Below the pieces are notes generated by a model. The model was not told the DNA's origin. It saw only the letters and a program-made list of their open reading frames with translations, and ran no database searches. A stretch of 5,558 nucleotides of DNA from Firmicutes bacterium UBA1047. Its GTDB lineage: Bacteria > Bacillota > Clostridia > Tissierellales > Sedimentibacteraceae. The stretch covers positions 7,408-12,965 of the forward strand of contig DCDU01000049.1 of assembly GCA_002316585.1 (NCBI GenBank), read 5' to 3'. The position numbers and the translations under genes are program-made. Shown here one piece after another: positions 5,518 through 5,558 of the stretch. Position 1 is the stretch's first letter. The number at the start of each line of letters is the position of its first letter.

Positions 5518-5558
5518 CAGCGCAGTCTCCTTCACCAAAATATTTGCTCCCTTTGGTC
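5513..5558 (-). CDS. Possible C-terminal end of a convergent gene (partial, unidentified)
   Basis: Read on the minus strand from the right edge, the frame gives TKGSKYFGEGDCAA and then TGA (5515-5513). The mixed, Gly-rich and charged composition looks like a plausible protein tail rather than random AT-rich translation. It ends 15 nt from sigK in a convergent arrangement, with its stop in the shared hairpin. Fifteen codons are too few to identify a family, so no function is proposed. Confidence 0.35.
   Translation of the reverse strand, partial: TKGSKYFGEGDCAA

Noticed and set aside
5534..5557. ACCAAA/TTTGGT inverted repeat near the right edge
   Set aside because: The stem is only 6 bp with a 12-nt loop and no T-run. 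It falls in the possible reverse coding frame.

Overview
The window looks like chromosomal DNA from a low-GC, endospore-forming Firmicute of the Clostridia or Tissierellia kind. The evidence is AT-rich sequence, strong AGGAGG-type ribosome binding sites, and an intact gene for pro-sigma-K, the late mother-cell sporulation sigma factor. Genus-level placement is not possible from the sequence alone.

Left part (1-3900, minus strand): five genes read leftwards as a tight set. The order is a PHP-family histidinol-phosphatase-like phosphoesterase (3881-3015), mannose/fructose/sorbose-class PTS EIIA (2984-2586), EIIB (2577-2110), a single polypeptide carrying both EIIC and EIID (2120-666), and nadD (669-37). 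Gaps are 30 and 8 nt, followed by 11-nt and 4-nt (ATGA) overlaps, so the set is probably one operon. The phosphoryl relay would run from EI and HPr (encoded elsewhere) through EIIA His9 and EIIB His15 to sugar entering through EIIC/EIID. The sugar cannot be read from sequence. The nadD gene, an NAD biosynthesis enzyme, ends inside a GGGGAC/GTCCCC imperfect palindrome (5-57) that resembles dispersed REP or IS200-type repeats.

Middle (3882-4016): an AT-rich divergent intergenic region with candidate promoters in both directions and a perfect 14-bp palindrome.

Right part (4017-5558): on the plus strand lies a gene for a Met/Pro-rich protein built on M-P-G/M-P-Q triplets. After it comes a 185-nt non-coding gap holding an 18-bp hairpin with a GCAA loop, then sigK. 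The sigK start is best placed at a TTG codon (4796) behind GGGGGTG, giving a normal-length pro-sigma-K with a hydrophobic pro-sequence. A 17-bp hairpin spans the sigK stop and also covers the end of a convergent minus-strand reading frame that runs off the right edge.

The least explained items are the Met-Pro triplet protein beside sigK (possibly a spore-surface protein), the fused EIIC-EIID, the placement of nadD at the end of a PTS operon, and the 18-bp hairpin.
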